Shown here: piece by piece, positions 37,701 through 46,700 of the stretch
Layout of the letters: every line of letters begins with the position of its first letter
Position numbering within the stretch: position 1 is the first letter of the stretch
NCBI RefSeq assembly: GCF_963678635.1
Contig: NC_087068.1
Coordinates: 1,240,001-1,304,000 of the forward strand
Length of the DNA: 64,000 nucleotides
Direction of reading: 5' to 3'
DNA from: Symsagittifera roscoffensis
Lineage: Eukaryota; Xenacoelomorpha; Acoela; Convolutidae
Position numbers and translations under genes: made by a program
Notes under the pieces: model-generated
Told to the model about the DNA's origin: nothing
The model's database searches: none
Seen by the model: the letters and a program-made list of their open reading frames with translations, nothing else

Positions 37701-40700
37701 AAGTAATAATGGACAAAAAATGGGATAACTTGCGAAGTATTAACGGGATACGAATGAAACCTGGTAGGTCGGACCCCTATGAGATTCTAAACCTGAATGT
37801 AGATGATTGAACCGGGTGACCCCGGAGTGACCTCAAAGTGACCTTTGGGGCTATTAGGACTAAAATCGCATGGAAAACCTTAGGATTAACACCGGAAAAT
37901 GCGTATTCCCCGACTCCAACCCTTGGGAATGAGAATTGGTCACCTTACTAATGTTTGGGAGGATTTCACCTATTGGGAAATGGAGCAGAAGCTGAAAGAG
38001 ATATAACTTTCAAATTGTTTGATTGAAGTAGTGGAACTAATTATATTGGACTTGGTAAACATTGAGTTCAACTTAGCTTGGCGAGTGCGCTATTATTAGA
38101 AATTCAGTCTGACTAAAGAAGAGTAGTCCCAGAGGAAATTGGTACTAATAGAAGCAAAGCATGGGAAGTAGATTTCCTAAATAACATGAATGGACGAGAT
38201 AATTAATCAACTCCCCGGATATGACTTTTTAGCACAATTTGACCCCTAATAAGCGAATTACGTTCCCCTGATAGCCAGAAGGTCGGGATTCGAATAAAGT
38301 AAAGATCAGAATTTTAGATGCTTGGAATGAAGTAGCGACCCATAAAAAGAGTCTTACCCTACCCTCGAGAGGTCGACATATTTTTGGGATGATTAATCAA
38401 AAACCTTGGGAGATTGGTTTGTTAAACATAACTCGGATCGGAGGTGAAAATGGACTTGATATTTGCACAACTTACTTAGAGATGCTATAAAGAACTTGGA
38501 ATTGAAGACTGGTGTCGTCAGAGGAAGAATCAGTTAAGACCTCGCGAAATGGGTACCAAAGTAAATGTCAGGACTTGTAAGGACGACATAACTCTAAGTA
38601 TAACTGAAACTCAAATAGACAAACATTATATAAAATAACAAATAGCCTACCCTTAGGCCGAACAGAGTGAGCTACTATTAAATTTATTTGGTTCTCATTC
38701 AAATATAAAACAATTTGATCTACTAATGAGAGTAGTTGGTTCTCAGTTAGAGTGAGACCATGATAACTATTGGTGAGATTAGTTGGGTTCTCAATAGTTA
38801 GAGAGCAGTTGATACTGAGAGAGAGTCTAGCTGGTTCTCCGAGTTAGAGAATCAGGAATTGTGAAGTAAAAAGATCAGTCAAAGTACCTCAAAAGAATAG
38901 TGATCCTTTGTGACACTATTAATTTTAGCAGCTCGGACAGTGATTGTGTGGAATTACTGTGGGTAATTCAATAATTAGGATTCTCTAGAGAAGAGAGAAT
39001 TGTTGGCCGAGTTAGTTGGAGTTCGATTTTCAATTGGGCAATTGTGTTGATTGATCGCGGACCCTTTCCAATGAAGTAGATTACTAGATTATATTCGGAC
39101 CGCCTAGAGCCTTCTGTTTTTGGACCAATTTATTTCTGAATTTAATTACTACTGGAAATTTTTGCGATGGGCGAACGTGAGCAAGACAGCCTCAAGAGCT
39201 GCATAAAAAGGCGACAAGTAACAGAGTACAGTACAGAATAATTTCGACCAACTTAAACTTTCGGGATTGTGGATAGTAGTGACTCTCGGTTCCCCCGCTG
39301 AATTCACTGCCAAAGGGACCACTTTGCAGTGCCGTTAAGTTAGAGTGTGTGAACGGACCTAGAGAAGCAATCCCCGAAATCTAAAACAAGCTTACAAATC
39401 TTTACTAAACTTTTGTCTTGGGTTCTAAAAAAAACAAAATGCACCTGTTTCAAAAAAATTGCGTGCTTAAGTAAAAGTTGAGTCAGCATATATATCTCAA
39501 ATAAAGCTAGAGTCGAGATTGAAATGAGGTAAAATCATAATTTTAATTTTGGTTTCTGCAATTCGCAGAGGCTCTATCGAAAGCTATCTGACAGACGAAG
39601 GATATTCCGTTTCTCTTATATCCCAACATTCCAGACTGAGTTATTTTGTTGAGCGAAGCTCTTTTTTCGCGAAAAATGGTTCACCGCTTTTTTATTGCTG
39701 CTTCTGTGTTTTTTAGATCTTGAGACAAAAATTAGCAGCAGCAGAAAATGTTATCATCTCCCTTCAGAAGAGAATACTTGTTTTGGAAACTTTATCGGGA
39801 ATGTTTTTGTTCGCAACATTAAATAATTGAGAAACTGACATCAGTTTTTGACATAAACATATTTTAAAACAACTATCTGAGTTGGTGGTTTAGTGGTAAA
39901 CTATTTGCCTCTTTTGAGAATTTAGCCCACCTGAAATTATTCCATGGATTTGTCACATAAGTACATGTCTAACTCAAAATCATGTGCTAATTTTTTGTCT
40001 CCGGGTCTAAAGGCCGCCTACAAGGTTTGATTACAATTGTGCGCTATATTTAGATTTCAAACTTACATTTCAGAAAAACTGTACATGCAAAAACTATTTT
40101 TGAGACGGGATTTATCTTCCATGTCCATTTGAGGTTTGTGATGCAACATTTGTCGAAAGTTGACAGATAGTCCTTTTAAAATAATTCTGTCTGTCCAAAA
40201 CTTAAGATGTGGAGATTTTAGCATGGCCGCCTGTGTTACTTTACTGCTTAGATCCCTTGGTCAGTCACCTTGTGCGAACTCGAGGGCCTCCTCCACAGAC
40301 TTGGAGATGGAGTCGAAGTCTGTCTCCCCCATCTTGTGCTCTATCTCAGGCTGCTTCTCCTGCTCCTTGAAAAACTAAACAACAACAACAACAATAAATA
40401 AATAAACGGTTAAATATTCATAAGAACAAAATATTCATGTCGAGGAGGCCTCTCTCTCTCCAAATAGATGCTTGGAACGCTGAGCATTTAAGTTATCTTC
40501 TTACACAAAAAACTTCTGTGATTTTTGGGAGCACTTACAGCACGCAAAAGTTTAAATTGAGTGTTATTAAGCTAATTACAACATTTTGTAAATTTTTCTA
40601 CAACATTTTAATTTTTTAACCACTAAAAAATTGATCATTCATATATGATAAGTACAACCCCCTACCATAGTAAAACAGTTGACTTCTTCCTTCAAAAATA

Positions 40701-43700
40701 TAATTGTTTTAGTTTTCTTGAGCCAATGTCAGGGTGCTCAAAGTTTAAATCCAGAGCATCAAAATTGATTCGTAAGTTCTGTTCTTTAAATGTAACATTT
40801 CATTCAGTTTTAGAGTTTGGGAAGAAGGAAGGCAACTTACCACATCCAGTTGTTCTAGAATGTTCAGTCTCTGTTCACATGCGGAAGTAAAGCCGACGAT
40901 GAAGACAGAGACATCGCGCATGTACTGAAAAAGGTATTCATTATTGTCTAAATTAAATCAGCATCTAAATCAGCATCTATTTCTGTACTTGTTAGGGAAA
41001 AACCGAGAGTTAGGTTTACCTAGAAAAAATACTTTGATTCAAAAGTTCAAAAATCAAATTGCCTCATCAAATTGACCAAGAGTGTTCATAGAATGAGGTG
41101 TGGATAATTCCGTTATGTAAAAACGTCAGTTATGAAAAAATCCGACCAAATCTACAAAATAAGAGTACGTTTAGTCAGGCGGTGTCAGGATTCAATTTTA
41201 TGTCTCTAATTGGTAGTATGTTAACCACTAGCCGACTAATAACCGCTTCCCAGCCCCAATACCATAAGATTGTTAACAATACCCCAATTGCATAAGAGGT
41301 GGAAATTAGTTCAAGATATAAAATTTGAAGGGGTGGAAACTTTTATCTAAAATGCCATATTGCTTCGATTAGGAAGGAACAATTTATTGGGATGGTTGAC
41401 CTTGCGTTTCTTGACGGCGTCCGTGGCCACCTCCATCAGCTCCTGCATGTCCTTCACGAACTGGGCCCCTCCCATCTCCTCTGCCCCTGCTGCCTCGTAG
41501 TTGCCCAGTGTCGTCTCCACCCTCCCGTTGATCTCGTCCAGCTTGTCCTGGATCATCCGGTTGCGTCTCGCCACCTTCCGCTGCTCGATGTCTACCACAA
41601 AACACAAACAATTTTACTCGGATGAAATGCACGTAGCACAGAATAACGTTACCACGACGTGATTTCTGCAAAAAGAAAAAATTTGAAAAACAAATGTCAA
41701 CTTAGTTTTTCGAAAATTAGGCTCAGCTTAAACTATGCAGTAAAACCGAATGGTAATTCCTTCTTTCTCATTAAATCTGTGAAACAGTTTTTCTTGTCTT
41801 TGAGTCCAGTTTTTTTGGAATTAGAAGTGTGATTGTATATAGTATAAATCGATGCAATCTGATTTTTCGGGAAAAATTATCATAAGCCAATTTCGTCAAG
41901 TGTTCATTACAAAAATAATGATCAACACTAATTACGGTTCGATAGTGGTAATAGTCAGAAGATAGATAGTCAAAAACATTAAATTCTTTCTTTGCTTCAA
42001 AAATATGCTTGGTCACTCGAAGAGGACAACAAACAAATATGAAGCCTTCTGAAAATATTTTTTCTTTAAAAAAACTCTCAAGATCAAAGAATCAAGAAAT
42101 TACACGACTGTTGTAACTTTTTACTTTCTGATAGCTTCATTTAATCTAGCAATTTTTCGCTGTCAACTTTGGCGGAAAAACCGCTGATATTTAGAAGCAG
42201 CTTTGACAAGCACACTTATCGAATGCAGTGTAAAATGAGCAAGACTTCTTGTATCAGGGCGAAGAGTTGAATGTTCTGACTGTATTCAAATTTAAGTTTG
42301 GAGCAGTTTAAATTAAAATAGTTGATTAAATTTTCACAAAAATGAAATAATTTCAATTTTTTTTGAAGTTTTTTAAGAACCATCCGCCCAAACGATATGT
42401 AAAAAAAACAAAGTGATTTGTTTTGCATATATCGAATATTCAATAGACCAAAAAGAATGCGTCAGTTCAATTTGGAAAGATTTTTAAGACAGAAAATTAA
42501 CACAAAATTCATCGCGCAATGTCCCAACTTGGCCAAACTGGCATTATTTTAACCCCCATAACTTAACGATTAATCACAGGTGAAGTATCTTATAAATTTG
42601 AGCTCAAGGCAACAATATTTTTCCAGTGATGTAAAAAAATTCGGCAAAAAAATGCTAGTTAAAAAGTCAAATTTGTCCGAAGAAAAAATCCACCCTGAGC
42701 ACAAGTAGTCCGTCACTTTTTTGAAAGCTTGAAAAATAAAACGCGATATATAAAAAGCGCACTTGATTTACTTCAGAACAAGGAAAATACTAAAAAAAAG
42801 GTTGCATGAGGAATAATTTTTTTTATATTTTGAGTTTAAGGAGCCGATATATTCCTTGCGGTATTTAAATGTTTTATTGAAAACAATCACCAAAGCTGTT
42901 CCGAAAAAAACCTCTTCATGCAAGTAAGTTCTTTCTTCTCTTCAAAGCCGAGAAAAAATGACATGAATCCGAAGTTAATTTTTTTCTTTGATTTCTAGTG
43001 AACAAAGATAAGATTTAGGATAGAACCTTTCATTCGATATCCGCTAAGTCAATAACAATTTTGATATCACCTAAGTCAAAAACATAAAAAATGTCAAAAT
43101 TTGTCTAAAGAAAAAATCCACCACGAGCACAAATAGTCCCTCAATTTCTTTGAAAGTTTGAACAATAAAACGTATTAGATAAAAAGCGCGCTCAAATTAC
43201 CTAAGAAAAAGGCCAAACTTGCTATTTTCAAACCCCCACAAAAATACTAATAAAGAATGCATGTGAAAATTTTTTTTTATATTTTGAGTTTAACGAATCA
43301 ATATATTCCTTGTGGTATTTAAATGTTTTATTGAAGACTATCACCGAAGTTGTTCCGAAAAAACTCTAAACTCTTCAAGCAAGTAAGTTTTTTCTTCTTT
43401 TCGAAACCGAGAATAAATGACATGAAACCGAAGATAATTTTTCCACTGATTTCTAGTGAACAAGGCTAGGACTTAGGTTAGGATGTTTCGATATCAGCTT
43501 TCGTTCGATATCAGTCAAAAACATTTTTATAAAAATTTCGCTTTTATTTCCTTAACCCCCACAATCAGATTTCAAATCAAATTTTTTTCTAAAGTTATCT
43601 ATGTTTTGAAAAGGTCATTTTGAATTTCTGGTAGTATGTTTTCACAAAAATATTTTTTTGCTGGAGGTGGTTTGTCTCCAGACTAATTTTGGGATTTAAA

Positions 43701-46700
43701 AAACAGTTTTCAACGGAAGCTTATTAAGCAAAATTCAAACGTTAAGTCAGTTCAACAGCTAAAAAAATACAGGGTGTTTCAAATAAACTGTAATGTTATA
43801 AAAGCTTCTCATTTCATAACTGTTGATCAGTTCGACTTCAAATTCGGTGATATTATGTAGAACAGGCGGAGATTTGATAAAACTCAAAAACTGCGTTGAT
43901 GAATTGAACTCGATAGTGAATACCCGCGATTTTCCAACTATTTCACGCTTCCACGCAACAAAAAATTTTTTAAACTATTTGTTCATACGTAAATGAAAAC
44001 AACGAAATGGTTTTCACAGTAAACGAAGAAAAACGGATCATTTGTTTGTTTGCAATTTATGAATCCCCAACTGAAGTTCGGAGAAGATATATCAATGAAT
44101 ATTACATTGCCCCACGCGTTGCATCAACACTTCAACTTACGCAGTTTATCAGAGTGTGGAAACGGTTCCAAGAAAGAGGCGGGTTATCGAAATTTCAAGG
44201 GCAGGATCGAAAAGGAACGGGGTTACCAGGAACCGATGAAGCGAATGCCAGTATTATAAGACACTTTGATTTTCATCCTAAAGATTCAATAACTAAAGCA
44301 GCAGCTGATTTGGGGTTGAGCCGCACCACAACTTGGAGAGTCGCGAGAGCTGCCAAAATGAAGCCCTACAAAGTGCTCAAAACACACCAAATTAAAGAGA
44401 CGAACTTCGGCTTGAGACTTACTTTTGGTGTCTGGTGCTTGAGCAAGATTGAAACAGCGGCAGATTTCACATCACGGGTGATTTTCTCAGACGAAAAGTG
44501 GTGGGTGCTCGACAGCTCTCCAAATTCTCAAAACGATAGGAGATGGAGTTTAGTTAACCCCAGAGAATACGCAAAAAGAAAGTGCACCAGGGCAAAAAGA
44601 AAGTGATGTGCTGGATGGGTTTCCTTCAAGGAGCTGTTCTTGGCCCGTTTTGGTTCGTAGACGAACAGCAACGACCAATAACACTGAACCAGTTTTCGTA
44701 TCTGAACATGCTGGAACACGACCTCTGGCCAGTCCTTCGAGAACGACGAAACTTGAGGCGCATATGGTTTATGCAAGACGGAGCCACATGTCACTGCACG
44801 GGACGCGTACTCAGTTGGCTTGGGACAAAGTTCAACGACAGAATTATAAGTAGACGAACCCCTATACCCTGGCCACCTCAGAGTCCGGACCTGAATCCCC
44901 TGGATTTTTGGCTGTGGGGTCATCTGGGGAAAATTGTTCATGGTGCGAATCCACGAAGTATTGACGAACTCATGCAAACTGTAGAAGATGCCCGAAATAC
45001 AATAACGCCCGATAATATCGAAGAGTCATTGAGAAATTTGAGGAAAAGATTACAAAGCTGTGTTGCTCAAAACGGCGGACACTTTCAGCATCTTTTATAA
45101 AACAATTTTATCAGATATTCAAATCTCCGCCACTTATCTATCTTGTGCAGAAAAAATTGTGTATTTATCTCTTCTCAAAAAAAAGTTATAGCGTTTTATA
45201 AAATTACAGTTTATTTGAAACACCCTGTATTTCCATATGATCTTTTTGTTACAACTGTGGTAGCTAGAAAATTGTCAATTGAGCCAATTGGATCAAATTT
45301 GTATGCACTTTCGGAAAAGCTATCGATTTACTTTAAAGCGCAATTACCTGTTATATGATGCAGCAAGTTATTCGGCGCTCAAAAGTATTTTACGAGGAGC
45401 CATAGTTTGCTTAACTTATAGCAAGAGAATACACGCTTAAGCTTAACGTACTCAAAATGTTTTCAGATTATTTAATATGGTCGAAAACTTCGCTGAACAT
45501 GCTTGCAGAAATAAAAAAAAATTATGAAGAGCTTATTATTGCCTTGAATACATCGATGCTAGTCAAGAATAAGTTTATCAAACTCAAATTACCAGGAAAA
45601 GAAATCGTTCTAGTTGGTGTCAGTTGCTTAACAGCAGAAAAAAGACCAGTCCGATTTTTGATCTGAAAGACAGTTATCTGTGGTCTCCGTGTTTTTTGTG
45701 TTAATCACACTATCACACTACTCTCGCGAATTAAACATGGACAACATAATTGTTACAATGAAAAACATGTGCTGCGTTCAATCAGAAAAAAGTTTGCCAG
45801 TGGTATGATCTTCGTTAACTAATGGGAGTTTTTCTCTGCTTTTCTTGCATAAAACACTGATTACTTCAGGGCAAATTATTAAAAACAATCAAAACAACTT
45901 AGAAGATTTTGTTAAACATCGCTGTCATCTAAACACGTTGCCGGTCCGCTTTTTGAATACAACTTTGCACCGAATATCAAAAAAAAAGTTAGATCAACTA
46001 AATTGCCTAATTTAGATAACTTGCAAAAATTGTTTTTTGAGTTTTTCTCCACGATCAAATGTTCATAAGTTTCTTCGATGAAAAGCTTACGCAATAAAAA
46101 CCTCATTCGCAAGCTTTGCATCAATCGTGCCACATGAAAACGCAACGTAACACGTGTTAGTTGCCTGCTATTTTCGGCCAGAACAGCCTCGGCAATCCGT
46201 TTGTTTTCTAAGTCTATACGGTTTCTATTTCCTGGTTCCTATCCTTTAAAGTTAATTTTCGGCAAAATTCTGAGAGTGAGTGGGTTCCAATAATAATTTT
46301 TATGTAAGATAGATTTATTAAAAAAAGGTGTACCTGTTTTTATATAATCTTCCGGAGTTATGTTTTTTTTCTACTCACGTTTTTTTTTAAAAAAAATGTG
46401 AGTAGAAAAAATGCGAGTTATGTTTTTTTCTACTATATTTTTTGCATTATACTTTGTGCGCCCAAAAATTGAGGAGTAGGGGGAGGGATAATGGTACCTT
46501 CTAACAAGGCGTCCGCCTCCGATCGGAACTTATTGTCGACTTCTTCCGCTTCATCGAGTGTCGTCTCCAGCTCCTGTTCATCCGGCACTTCGGCCACTAA
46601 CTCCAGTCTGGCCGTCTTCTTCTTCCTCCTCTCCCTCGACTGACTCCGGTCTCGCTCCGAGGGGGGTCCCAGCTCCAGTCCATTCTTACCCCGTGGCTTC

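Noticed and set aside
41384..41671. Arg/Gly/Asp-rich minus frame of 95 codons
   Set aside because: Alternative frame of exon 2; only the frame of 41401-41591 fits the splice phases.
44528..44977. 149-codon minus-strand frame
   Set aside because: Antisense to the mariner-like transposase.
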